From positions 1 to 64,000 of the forward strand of contig CAZJAT010000002.1 of assembly GCA_964544145.1 (NCBI GenBank): a DNA stretch of 64,000 bases. The letters are read 5' to 3'. The position numbers and the translations under genes are program-made. The notes beneath the pieces are model-generated. The model was not told where the DNA came from. It did no database searches and saw only the letters and a list, made by a program, of their open reading frames with translations. Source of the stretch: CAZJAT01 sp964544145 (lineage in GTDB: Bacteria; Hydrothermota; 32-111). The stretch's first letter is position 1. Each line of letters begins with the position of its first letter. Below are positions 15,769 to 24,386 of this stretch, one piece after another.

Positions 15769-16515
15769 TTGAAAAGATTTTTTACACTTATTATTATGTC
15801 GCAGGACGGCAAGAGCAAAAGACAGTACAGTATAAATGTAATTCTATTTAGAACCATTGTTACTGTTTCAATTATATTTCTACTGTCAGTAATGTTCATG
15901 GCTCTATATCTGGGTAATATTTATTCAGATGCTGTGCAGAAAAATATTTATGAAAAAAAGGTACACGAATTAGAGATAGAGGTTGCAAAGATTGATTCAT
16001 TGAAAACTGATATTGTTTCCCTGTATAAATCACAGGAAAAAATAAATGATTTACTGGGCATAGAGATGCAGAATAAATTGCTGAAAAAGCACAGGGATGA
16101 TATAAAAAATATGAAAATCGATTCAATTGTATCAATGGAAAGTATTATGAGTAATGAATCGGTATATCCGGACATTTGGCCAGTAAAGGGCATTGTTTCA
16201 CGAGAATTTTCCACCGAACATCCGGCAATAGATATTGCAGCAGTAGCAGGGTCTCCTGTTATCTCGCCTATGAATGGTAAAATAGAATCAATCGGTTGGG
16301 ATCAGATCTTTGGCAATTATGTGAAAATAAAAAATGAGGAAATAACAGTATTCTTCGGACACCTTGATAAGGTGTTTGTGGAAAACAGGCAAATGATAAA
16401 AAAGGGAGAAATCGTTGGTTTGGTGGGCAATACTGGAAAATCGACTGCACCGCATTTACACTATGAAATTGTTATGAATTCAATGCTTGTTAATCCAAGA
16501 AAATTTTTACCTTAA
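15769..16515 (+). CDS. M23 metallopeptidase, membrane-anchored, active-type
   Basis: A 248-residue murein endopeptidase candidate. The TTG start directly abuts the preceding TGA. It is preferred over ATG 15796 because the resulting N-terminus KRFFTLIIMSQDGKSKRQYS matches the conserved tail of Gram-negative M23 proteins, and AAAGGA lies upstream. One membrane segment spans about residues 25-46. A coiled coil covers 50-110. The LytM domain has intact zinc ligands: His151 and Asp155 in HPAID, and His229/His231 in HLH. The bactofilin gene follows after 6 nt; M23 peptidase plus bactofilin is a recurrent pair linked to cell shape. Confidence 0.9.
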   Translation: MKRFFTLIIMSQDGKSKRQYSINVILFRTIVTVSIIFLLSVMFMALYLGNIYSDAVQKNIYEKKVHELEIEVAKIDSLKTDIVSLYKSQEKINDLLGIEMQNKLLKKHRDDIKNMKIDSIVSMESIMSNESVYPDIWPVKGIVSREFSTEHPAIDIAAVAGSPVISPMNGKIESIGWDQIFGNYVKIKNEEITVFFGHLDKVFVENRQMIKKGEIVGLVGNTGKSTAPHLHYEIVMNSMLVNPRKFLP

Positions 16516-16521
16516 GGAGTT

Positions 16522-16905
16522 ATGATGAACGAAAAATTAAAGACAGGTATAACAAACATTATAGGTGAGGGAACAGAAATTCAGGGAAAGGTTCTTGTAC
16601 CCGGATCCATAAGGGTTGATGGTAAAATTGATGGTGATATTACTGTATCAGAGCAGATAACGGTCGGGAAATCAGGACTCATAAAAGGAGAACTGCTGAC
16701 ACGAGATGCCATTATTGCAGGCAGAGTAGAGGGAAAGGTAAATGTGAAAAATAAAATTGAATTACAGAAAAATGCCCGTGTGAATGTTGATTTAAAATGC
16801 AAACTACTTATGATAGAAGAAGGTGTTGTTTTTGACGGAACATGTTCAATGAGCAATGGAGAACGTGAAATAAAACAGGATAAGAAGACCGGAACCGTTG
16901 CGTGA
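16522..16905 (+). CDS. Bactofilin (DUF583)
   Basis: A 127-residue polymer-forming cytoskeletal protein. The core shows hexapeptide-like beta-helix repeats (VPGSIRVDGKIDGDITVSEQ, GLIKGELLTRDAIIAGRVEG). The start may be this ATG or the next one at 16525, which is better spaced from AAGGAG. Bactofilins form filaments at the membrane and recruit cell-wall enzymes, which fits the M23 peptidase directly upstream. It overlaps the next gene by 4 bp. Confidence 0.92.
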   Translation: MMNEKLKTGITNIIGEGTEIQGKVLVPGSIRVDGKIDGDITVSEQITVGKSGLIKGELLTRDAIIAGRVEGKVNVKNKIELQKNARVNVDLKCKLLMIEEGVVFDGTCSMSNGEREIKQDKKTGTVA

Positions 16906-17519
16906 AAATCTTTATTGAGCAGATGTTTTTTTATCTGCTTTTCCTTTTTTCATTGAGTGTCCATGAGATGATGCATGCTCTTTCCGCCAATATACTCGGA
17001 GATAAATCAGAGCAGCTGAAAATGAGAATTACATTGAATCCCATAAAGCATATAGATATGTGGGGCAGTGTATTGTTGCCCATTATGCTGTTATTGAGCA
17101 ATTCCGGATTTCTATTTGGCTGGGCTAAACCCGTTAAGATTGATATTAATGCTTTTTCTCATCCAAATAGGGATATGGCAATTACAGCAATTGCAGGACC
17201 TGTGTCAAATCTTATACTTGCGCTCATAGGAATCTTAATCATTCGTTCAGGAATCGGATTTTTCAACTCCAATGAAATTATATATACTGTTATGTATATG
17301 TTTATTTTGCTGAATATAATTCTTTTTATATTTAATATGCTTCCTATTCCGCCACTTGACGGCTCACGGCTCTTTGCATATATATTGCCTGTAGAGATGA
17401 AAAAACAATATTTTAAATATGGTCCCTATGCCATGATTATTATATTTATTTTTATGCTTGTGGGTATTTTTAATTCATTTTTTATATGGCTTAATACATT
17501 ATTGGGAAGCATCATATGA
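16902..17519 (+). CDS. M50 family site-2-type intramembrane metalloprotease
   Basis: A 205-residue polytopic membrane protein beginning with GTG in a GTGA overlap. The zinc-binding HEMMH (residues 21-25) lies in the first hydrophobic segment. The second family motif, NMLPIPPLDGSRL, is near residue 147 and supplies the third ligand. WAKPVKI and several hydrophobic segments match the compact M50B type that lacks a PDZ domain. The substrate is unknown. Confidence 0.9.
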   Translation: MKIFIEQMFFYLLFLFSLSVHEMMHALSANILGDKSEQLKMRITLNPIKHIDMWGSVLLPIMLLLSNSGFLFGWAKPVKIDINAFSHPNRDMAITAIAGPVSNLILALIGILIIRSGIGFFNSNEIIYTVMYMFILLNIILFIFNMLPIPPLDGSRLFAYILPVEMKKQYFKYGPYAMIIIFIFMLVGIFNSFFIWLNTLLGSII

Positions 17520-18322
17520 TAAAACGTATAGCATTCATATTTCTGTTGATATTATTTATTTCATGCGGAAAGAAATTACCCCCTCCATCTCCGGATATAT
17601 TCGGCCCTGCATTGATTTCATCGGTTTTTCATATAAACAGTGAATTGAGATTTACATTCAATGAACGAATCACACAATATGATTCTGCATTTCTGTATTT
17701 TAATGATTCTATTTATAGAATAGATGATTATTATACAGAGAATAATGTATTAGCTGTTCAATACAAAAAACCACTGGAATATGGTTTTGCAGATATATAT
17801 GGCATAGCAGATGCATATGGAAATAAAAGAAATTTTTCACATATAATACTCAAGGGTTCTCTGATAAGAGATACAATACCACCACTTATACAGAAAACAA
17901 TATTCTCTGACTCTATCATTCAAATATATTTCAATGAGAGTGTTGATACAGCTGAAATCATGATATTGCCATCATATATTGTATTGAAAAAAACAAATTA
18001 TATGAAAAACCGCGTCAATGTATACATAGATGATACAATCGGCCTGTATCCCAGAGAGTTGATTATCAAGAGGGTTGAGGATATGAGCGGAAATCAATGG
18101 AGAGACAGAACAGTCTTTGAAATAGCATCAGATTCATTATATTCACACACATTATCCTATACATTGACAGGTGCCGGGATGGAGATTAGATTATTAAACA
18201 TAGACAGTTTGCATCTATACAGTTTGTTTGCAGACAGCGGAAGCACCATTCTATTTGAGGGGCTTTTACCCGGTAAATATTACCTGCAGGCAGACAGCAT
18301 GATGGAATTAATTGTACAATAA
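17516..18322 (+). CDS. Lipoprotein with SbsA-like Ig domains
   Basis: A 268-residue lipoprotein. The signal peptide ends in a lipobox (LFISCGKK, Cys about residue 17). The mature part contains beta-rich segments such as ELRFTFNERITQYDSAFLYF and IIQIYFNESVDTAEI, resembling bacterial Ig-like SbsA modules, plus a C-terminal LLPGKYYLQADS strand typical of this architecture. It overlaps the M50 gene by 4 bp (ATGA). The function is not known. Confidence 0.75.
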   Translation: MIKRIAFIFLLILFISCGKKLPPPSPDIFGPALISSVFHINSELRFTFNERITQYDSAFLYFNDSIYRIDDYYTENNVLAVQYKKPLEYGFADIYGIADAYGNKRNFSHIILKGSLIRDTIPPLIQKTIFSDSIIQIYFNESVDTAEIMILPSYIVLKKTNYMKNRVNVYIDDTIGLYPRELIIKRVEDMSGNQWRDRTVFEIASDSLYSHTLSYTLTGAGMEIRLLNIDSLHLYSLFADSGSTILFEGLLPGKYYLQADSMMELIVQ

Positions 18323-18332
18323 AGGAGGAACA

Positions 18333-18842
18333 TTGAAGGAAATGACAAAAAATGCATTAAAGGATGCATTGGCAGGAGAATCACAGGCACATGTGAAATA
18401 TCTTGCATTTGCTGATATCGCAGAAAGAGAGGGACATGATAATATAGCCAATCTCTTTAGGGCCATTGCAGAAGCAGAAAAGATTCATGCAGTAAATCAT
18501 GCGCGTGAGCTTGGTCTGCTTGGCAATACAATGGAGAATCTGCAGTCAGCTAAGGATGGAGAATCCTTTGAAATTGAAGAGATGTATCCGGCATATAATG
18601 CAATTGCTCTACTGCAGGAAGAGAAAGGCGCGTTAAGATCTATACACTATGCTGAAGAGGCAGAAAAGATACATGATGCATTGTATGAAGAAGCCATCGC
18701 AAATATGAAAGAATCAAAGGATTTCCGAAATGGCACAGTGTATATCTGTCCCATATGCGGATATACCCATGTAGGGGAAGACCTGCCCGACAAATGCCCT
18801 GTATGCGGCATCCCCAACACCAAATTCAAATCTTTCAAATAA
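18333..18842 (+). CDS. Rubrerythrin
   Basis: A 169-residue non-haem iron protein that reduces hydrogen peroxide in anaerobes. The TTG at 18333 is chosen because it follows AAAGGAGG and gives the typical N-terminus MKEMTKNALKDALAGESQAH. The ferritin-like diiron helices carry AGESQAHVKY, AEAEKIHAVNH and EEAEKIH. The C-terminal rubredoxin-like domain has CPICG and CPVCG, the four Fe-binding cysteines. Its presence suggests an anaerobe exposed to occasional oxidants. Confidence 0.93.
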   Translation: MKEMTKNALKDALAGESQAHVKYLAFADIAEREGHDNIANLFRAIAEAEKIHAVNHARELGLLGNTMENLQSAKDGESFEIEEMYPAYNAIALLQEEKGALRSIHYAEEAEKIHDALYEEAIANMKESKDFRNGTVYICPICGYTHVGEDLPDKCPVCGIPNTKFKSFK

Positions 18843-18861
18843 GATTATCCAGGCTCGGTAT

Positions 18862-19079
18862 AACCCCGGGCCTTGACTTTTTGACATTTGATTTAAAAAA
18901 AACATTTTTAAGTTAATAAATGGTGACACTTAAAATAATGTGTAAAATATACTTAAATATAAAACATTTTGTATATATTGATTTAATAAAGCGTAAGTTT
19001 AAACATATATATATCTTATAGAATTATATAGTTCATGGGCCTATTAGAAAAAAATGTCAAAAAGTCAAGGCCCGGGGTT
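18862..19079. repeat. 218-bp inverted-repeat element, copy A (MITE-like)
   Basis: Perfect 28-bp inverted ends, 18862-18889 and 19052-19079. The left arm reads AACCCCGGGCC, TTGAC, TTTTTGACATTT. The 162-bp interior is very AT-rich and has no open frame. A second element of almost the same size (217 bp) lies at 54135-54351 with the same arm architecture but paired base changes. The element fills most of the rubrerythrin-smr gap (18843-19205). The interiors are not alignable by eye. A non-autonomous mobile element is the leading reading; a structured regulatory element is the alternative. Confidence 0.7.
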
Positions 19080-19081
19080 GG

Positions 19082-19168
19082 TTGACAATAGGTTGACAAT
19101 AAAGATGTAAAAGGGTGGTGTATAAAGATAAAGTCTTTACTTGAAAAATATTTTATAAGTGCTATAAT
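19082..19168 (+). promoter_or_regulatory. smr-gyrA promoter region
   Basis: A duplicated GGTTGACAATA (19080-19102) follows element A. Further on, TTGAAA (19141-19146), a 16-nt spacer and a perfect TATAAT (19163-19168) form a near-consensus promoter 37 nt before the smr ATG. The leader has no clear ribosome-binding site. Confidence 0.55.
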
Positions 19169-19205
19169 TTCTAATAATCTATTATATAATATATTATTAA
19201 CAGAC

Positions 19206-19493
19206 ATGAAGATGAAAAAAAAGAATACTTCAATATTAAGAAATAAAAAATACAAGGAAATAGATCTGCACGGTATGACGCGAACAGAATCGGAAGAAAG
19301 GGTAAAAACAATGCTGGGCTCATATAAAGCACAGGGCATACAAAAGGTTAAGATTATTTGCGGTATTGGGCATCACAGTGAACAGGGACCTGTTCTGATA
19401 AAACATATAGAACAATTTCTCAATAGAAACAGAGGGATGTTTAGCTCATTTTCTATAGACAGAAACAATAATATAATCATAACAATGAGATAA
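19206..19493 (+). CDS. Small Smr-domain protein
   Basis: A 95-residue stand-alone Smr (MutS2 C-terminal) domain. It has the signature DLHGMTRTESEERV near residue 20 and the glycine-rich CGIGHHSEQGPVL near residue 53. Smr domains are nucleases acting on branched DNA or on mRNA. Neither MutS1 nor MutS2 sequence is attached, so its target is open. It is first in a unit leading to gyrA. Confidence 0.85.
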   Translation: MKMKKKNTSILRNKKYKEIDLHGMTRTESEERVKTMLGSYKAQGIQKVKIICGIGHHSEQGPVLIKHIEQFLNRNRGMFSSFSIDRNNNIIITMR

Positions 19494-19495
19494 CA

Positions 19496-19795
19496 ATGAA
19501 AAGAGTAATATGGGTGTTGCTAATTGCCAGCTTTTTATTAATTGTAATTTCATGTAACAATGAAAGGGGAATTATTGATAATGCATCAAAGAAAACACTG
19601 GAACTTCCTACAAGGGCAGCAGTTGTTTCGGATTTGACAATGCTCAGACAGGCAATAAATCAAAAAAAGGCAATAAATGGAGAATTTCCAAACACATTGG
19701 AGGAGTTGGGTATTAAAACAAACAGACCTATTGAGGAATATAATTATGATAAAGATAAAGGAACAGTTAAGCATAGGGATTATACAAAAATATAA
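19496..19795 (+). CDS. Small lipoprotein with GspG-like pseudopilin core
   Basis: A 99-residue protein with signal peptide and lipobox (LIVISCNN, Cys about residue 20). The mature segment AAVVSDLTMLRQAINQKKAINGEFPNTLEELG resembles the helix and loop of type II secretion major pseudopilins (GspG), but the pilin signal is replaced by a lipoprotein signal. The function is unknown. It lies 2 nt after smr and 9 nt before gyrA. Confidence 0.6.
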   Translation: MKRVIWVLLIASFLLIVISCNNERGIIDNASKKTLELPTRAAVVSDLTMLRQAINQKKAINGEFPNTLEELGIKTNRPIEEYNYDKDKGTVKHRDYTKI

Positions 19796-19804
19796 GGAGC
19801 AGTA

Positions 19805-22276
19805 ATGGCAGTAGGAAGAGAACGTGTTCTCAGCACAAATATTGAAGATGAAATGAAAAAATCCTATATGGAATACGCAATGTCTGTGATTATCAGCAGG
19901 GCATTGCCTGATGTTAGAGATGGTCTTAAACCAGTTCACAGGAGAATACTGTTTTCTATGAATGGTTTGGGATTATTTCATAATAAATCATTTAAAAAAT
20001 CAGCAACTGTTGTAGGTGATGTGCTTGGAAAATATCATCCGCATGGAGATATGGCAGTTTATGATTCCCTTGTCAGAATGGCACAACCATTTTCCTTGAG
20101 ATATCCATTTATCAATGGTCAGGGAAACTTCGGCTCAATATATGGAGACAATGCTGCTGCATACAGATATACTGAAGCAAGATTAACCAAAATTGCAGAG
20201 GAAATGCTTTTTGATATAGACAAATCAACAGTTGATTTTATGCCCAATTTTGACGGTTCACTGGAAGAGCCCGTTGTGCTTCCTTCAAAGATACCAAATC
20301 TGCTTGTCAATGGTGCATCTGGAATTGCTGTAGGAATGGCAACAAATATTCCTCCTCATAATTTAAATGAGGTTATTGATGGTGTAGTTGCATATATCGA
20401 AGACCCTGAAATTGATGTTCAAGGACTGATGAAATTTATAAAAGGCCCGGATTTCCCCACTGCAGGTATTATTCAGGGAAAGAGGGGTATTAGGGATGCA
20501 TATGAAACCGGAAAGGGAAAAATAACACTCAAGGCAAGAATGGGTTTTGAAACCAAAAAGGGAGACAAGGAACAGATAATTATCACTGAAGTACCTTATC
20601 AGATCAATGTTACGAATATGGTAGAAAAAATGGTTGATCTTGTGAATAGCAAAAAAATTACAGATATATCTGATATTAGAGATGAATCAGATAGGGATGG
20701 TATGCGCATTGTTATTGAATTAAAGAGGGGAGCAAACAGAAATGTGGTTGCCAATCAGCTTCTAAAACATACTCAGCTGAAAACATCATATTCAATAATA
20801 TTTATTTCACTTGTGAATAATATTCCAAAAGTTTTGAACCTAAAAGAGATGATAAAGCATTATGTGAATCACAGAAGGGAAATTATCACAAGAAGAACAC
20901 AATATGAATTGGATAAAGCCGAAAAGAGAGCTCATATAGTTGAAGGCTTGAAAATTGCAGTAGATAATATTGATGAAGTTATTAGAATAATAAAATCTTC
21001 TCCTGATACAGGCACGGCACAGTCAAGACTGCAGGAGAGGTTCAAACTTAGCGATGAACAAGCAAAAGCAATTCTTGAGATGAAATTAGCGAGATTAACT
21101 AATCTTGAAAGAGAAAAGCTTGAAACAGAATATCTTGAACTTATAAAAACAATAGAAAAATTAAAATTTATTCTCTCATCAGATGTACAGATATTAAAGG
21201 TTGTTAAAGAAGAATTAGTGGAGATGAAAGAAAAATATGGAGACGGCAGATTGACGGAGATTGTTGCTTCTGAAGATGAGGATATGGAAATGGAAGATCT
21301 GATCGCAGACGAAAAAGTTATTGTTACAATCAGTAATAATGGATACATCAAAAGACAATCCATTTCACAGTATAGAATTCAGGCAAGAGGAGGCAAGGGT
21401 GTTGCCGGAATGAAAACCAAAAAGGATGATTTTGCAGAGCGTATATTTATAGCTTCAACTCATCAGTATATTCTATTCTTTACAGATAAGGGCAAGGTAT
21501 ACTGGCTAAAGGTTTTCAGAATACCGGAAGGAGGAAGACTTTCAAAGGGAAGAGCAATAATTAATGTGCTGGAAGTTGAAAAAGATGAACAGATAACAGG
21601 AATGCTTCCTGTGCGTGAATTTGCTGACAATGAATATGTTTTTATGATAACCAAAAAAGGTCTTTCTAAAAAAACAGAATTGTCTGCATTCAGCAATCCC
21701 AGAAAGGGTGGCATAATCGCCATAAATCTTAATGAAGATGATAATCTTGCAGATGTTCATATGACAGATGGTACAAGCGATATAATTGTTGTTTCAAGGC
21801 TGGGCAGCGCAATAAGATTTTCAGAGAAAGAAGTCCGTTCAATGGGAAGAAATACATCAGGAGTCAAAGCAATTAAACTGAGCAACGATGACTATGTCAT
21901 TAACAGTGTTGTTGTGAAGAGAGAAACAACATCATTATTCATTGCAACAGAAAACGGATATGGCAAAAGAACATCCATGAGTGCTTTCAGGAGAATGCAT
22001 AGGGGCGGCAAAGGTGTTATAGGTATAAAAACACATGACAGAAATGGGAAAGTGATTAATGCCATGGAAGTTCTGGATAATGAAGAACTGCTGCTCATAG
22101 CACAATCTGGAACAATAATACGCATGTCTGTTGATAATATCAGAGAAATCGGCAGAAATACTGCCGGAGTAAGACTAATGAATCTTGGTCTTGATGATAA
22201 ATTGATAGATGTTGCAATTATTGCAAATGAAGATGATGTTCCTGAAAGTGCAGAGGAGGCAGAAGAGGCTGAATGA
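19805..22276 (+). CDS. gyrA: DNA gyrase subunit A
   Basis: An 823-residue type IIA topoisomerase subunit that breaks and rejoins DNA. Catalytic Tyr122 is in AAYRYTEARL, the same number as in E. coli. DGLKPVHRRILFSM and HPHGDMAVYDSLVRMAQ surround the quinolone-determining region. The beta-pinwheel C-terminal domain contains the GyrA box as QARGGKG (526-532), which separates it from ParC. The end is acidic (SAEEAEEAE). gyrB is not in the window. Ribosome-binding site AAGGAG; 4-bp overlap with moxR. Confidence 0.97.
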   Translation: MAVGRERVLSTNIEDEMKKSYMEYAMSVIISRALPDVRDGLKPVHRRILFSMNGLGLFHNKSFKKSATVVGDVLGKYHPHGDMAVYDSLVRMAQPFSLRYPFINGQGNFGSIYGDNAAAYRYTEARLTKIAEEMLFDIDKSTVDFMPNFDGSLEEPVVLPSKIPNLLVNGASGIAVGMATNIPPHNLNEVIDGVVAYIEDPEIDVQGLMKFIKGPDFPTAGIIQGKRGIRDAYETGKGKITLKARMGFETKKGDKEQIIITEVPYQINVTNMVEKMVDLVNSKKITDISDIRDESDRDGMRIVIELKRGANRNVVANQLLKHTQLKTSYSIIFISLVNNIPKVLNLKEMIKHYVNHRREIITRRTQYELDKAEKRAHIVEGLKIAVDNIDEVIRIIKSSPDTGTAQSRLQERFKLSDEQAKAILEMKLARLTNLEREKLETEYLELIKTIEKLKFILSSDVQILKVVKEELVEMKEKYGDGRLTEIVASEDEDMEMEDLIADEKVIVTISNNGYIKRQSISQYRIQARGGKGVAGMKTKKDDFAERIFIASTHQYILFFTDKGKVYWLKVFRIPEGGRLSKGRAIINVLEVEKDEQITGMLPVREFADNEYVFMITKKGLSKKTELSAFSNPRKGGIIAINLNEDDNLADVHMTDGTSDIIVVSRLGSAIRFSEKEVRSMGRNTSGVKAIKLSNDDYVINSVVVKRETTSLFIATENGYGKRTSMSAFRRMHRGGKGVIGIKTHDRNGKVINAMEVLDNEELLLIAQSGTIIRMSVDNIREIGRNTAGVRLMNLGLDDKLIDVAIIANEDDVPESAEEAEEAE

Positions 22277-23238
22277 ACAGCACTGAAATAATTAAAGAAA
22301 TTTACAATAACATAACGGATAATATGAAATCCGTTATAATCGGACAAAAGGAAGTAATTGACAACATACTCATCACCCTTATGTGTAATTCCCATTCAAT
22401 CCTTGTGGGAGTGCCCGGTTTAGCAAAGACCCTAATTGTAAAAATGCTTGCCATTACAACAGACTTGGATTTCAACAGGATACAGTTTACACCAGATTTA
22501 ATGCCCTCTGATATTACAGGAACAGTTCTTCTGAAAAAAAGAGATGATGAAATAAACTATGGTTTTGTGAAAGGGCCGATTTTTTGCAACATGCTTTTGG
22601 CTGATGAAATAAACCGTACTCCGCCCAAAACCCAATCGGCATTGCTACAGGCAATGGAAGAAAGATTTGTAAGTATTGAAGGAAAACATTATAAAATGAA
22701 TAAACCTTTTAATGTTTTTGCGACACAGAACCCGATTGAACAGGAGGGTACCTATAGTTTACCTGAAGCACAATTGGATAGATTTATGTTTCAAATAACA
22801 GTTGACTATCCGGCAACAGATGAAGAGTTGATGATTATTTCCAACAGAAATATTGATGAGGATTTTAAAATAAAGAAAGGCGTTGTCAGTAAAGAAAACA
22901 TACTGAAAATGCAGAAAATTGTCAGAGAAGCAACGGTTGCATCCAATATAGAAAGAATGATAATAAATATTCTGAAGAATACGAGACCCTCAATGACGCA
23001 GATAAAAGGTGTTAAAGAATTCATAAAATGGGGAGCAAGTCCAAGAGCGGGAATTTTTTTAATGGCTGCTGCAAAAGCGAAGGCATTGATAGACGGGAGG
23101 CTTACTCCCGACAAATCAGACATAGAATATATTGCTCCTCTTGTTCTCAGCCATAGACTTATACTCTCTTTCAAGGGAGAGATGGAAAACATTAAGAAAG
23201 AGGAATTAATAGATGAAATTGTTAAAAATTCGAATTAG
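22273..23238 (+). CDS. MoxR-family AAA+ ATPase
   Basis: A 321-residue MoxR/RavA-type chaperone-like ATPase. Walker A GVPGLAKT near residue 46, Walker B LLADEINRTPPKTQSALLQAMEE near 112, sensor 1 ATQNPIEQEGTYSLPEAQLDRF near 150, and SPRAG (sensor 2 region) near 257. The family remodels partner proteins, usually encoded next door as DUF58/VWA genes. No such partner is adjacent; gyrA precedes and an EnvC-like gene overlaps downstream by 26 bp. Confidence 0.92.
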   Translation: MNSTEIIKEIYNNITDNMKSVIIGQKEVIDNILITLMCNSHSILVGVPGLAKTLIVKMLAITTDLDFNRIQFTPDLMPSDITGTVLLKKRDDEINYGFVKGPIFCNMLLADEINRTPPKTQSALLQAMEERFVSIEGKHYKMNKPFNVFATQNPIEQEGTYSLPEAQLDRFMFQITVDYPATDEELMIISNRNIDEDFKIKKGVVSKENILKMQKIVREATVASNIERMIINILKNTRPSMTQIKGVKEFIKWGASPRAGIFLMAAAKAKALIDGRLTPDKSDIEYIAPLVLSHRLILSFKGEMENIKKEELIDEIVKNSN

Positions 23239-24385
23239 TTTAATACTGCTAATTCTTTTTCTGGGAATCAGCAGTCAAAACTCATTCCAGGATAAAATAA
23301 TTGAAAATGAAAACAAGCTTGGTGAGATAAAAAAACAGCTTAAGGTCGTGAAGTCTAAGAAAGACAGCATTGATGTTCAAAGAAGCAAAACATTGCTTGT
23401 TCTCAACAGAATGGATGAAGAAATATATTTGACAGATTTGCTCATCAGAGAATTAGAAAGAAAAGACAGTCTTTTAACAGAACGCATAGAAATATTAAAC
23501 AGAGATATAGACTCTTTAGGAACTGAGCTGGAAATAAGGAAAATTGCTCTTGAAAAAAGAATTGTAGATATATACAAAAAAGGAAAAATCCACACATTTG
23601 AAGTGGTTTTCAACGCTAGCACATTCTCGGATCTTTCAAACCGGTTAAAATATTTGTCAACGCTCGCAAGACAGGACAAGCTGCTATATGATTATGTTAA
23701 AAAAATGCAGGATGCACTTAATAAGAGAATAGATGAGTTTAATATGAATAAAGAACAATTAGCTTTGGTTCAGAAAGAAGCTGAAAATGAAAAATTGACG
23801 CTTGAAATAGAAAAGGGAAACAAGGAATCATTTCTTGTACAGCTTTCTTCTGAACAACAGAAACAGAAAAAATTAGAGGATGAATTAAACAAATCAAAGG
23901 AATCCCTGCAGTATTTAGTAAATAAACTCAGGGTAGCAAACACAAATGTTGAGAAGAACAGAAACGTGAAAGAGGGACAGCATTATTTTGATAAAAACAA
24001 GAAAAAAGTAATATGGCCTGCATCAGGAAAAATTATTTCAAAATTCGGTACAGTTAGACATCCCAAATACAATACTAAAACACTGAACAATGGTATAGAT
24101 ATTGAGGTTAAAAAAGGAGATCCTGTTCAGGCAGTATATGATGGAGATGTTATATATGTAGATAAATTTCTTGGATACGGGAATGTGGTTATGCTTGACC
24201 ACGGGAATGGATATTTTACCCTATATGCTCATTTACAGGACATGAATGTGATTTTAAATCAACCTGTTATGACTGGTGAAACCATTGGTTCTTGCGGAGA
24301 CACGGGATCATTATCTGGTCCTATATTACACTTTGAGATTCGCAAAGACGGTAAACCCTTGAATCCGCTGAACTATTTAAAATAA
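23213..24385 (+). CDS. EnvC-like coiled-coil protein with degenerate LytM domain
   Basis: A 390-residue secreted protein: signal peptide (about 1-22), long coiled coils (about 25-250) and a C-terminal LytM/M23 domain. Two zinc ligands are lost: the HxxxD histidine is Asn292 (NNGID) and the first His of HxH is Ile371 (ILHFE). In E. coli EnvC the LytM domain is likewise non-catalytic and activates amidases at the septum. An amidase-activator role is therefore likelier than direct hydrolysis. No ftsE/ftsX is visible nearby. Confidence 0.87.
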   Translation: MKLLKIRISLILLILFLGISSQNSFQDKIIENENKLGEIKKQLKVVKSKKDSIDVQRSKTLLVLNRMDEEIYLTDLLIRELERKDSLLTERIEILNRDIDSLGTELEIRKIALEKRIVDIYKKGKIHTFEVVFNASTFSDLSNRLKYLSTLARQDKLLYDYVKKMQDALNKRIDEFNMNKEQLALVQKEAENEKLTLEIEKGNKESFLVQLSSEQQKQKKLEDELNKSKESLQYLVNKLRVANTNVEKNRNVKEGQHYFDKNKKKVIWPASGKIISKFGTVRHPKYNTKTLNNGIDIEVKKGDPVQAVYDGDVIYVDKFLGYGNVVMLDHGNGYFTLYAHLQDMNVILNQPVMTGETIGSCGDTGSLSGPILHFEIRKDGKPLNPLNYLK

Positions 24386-24386
24386 T

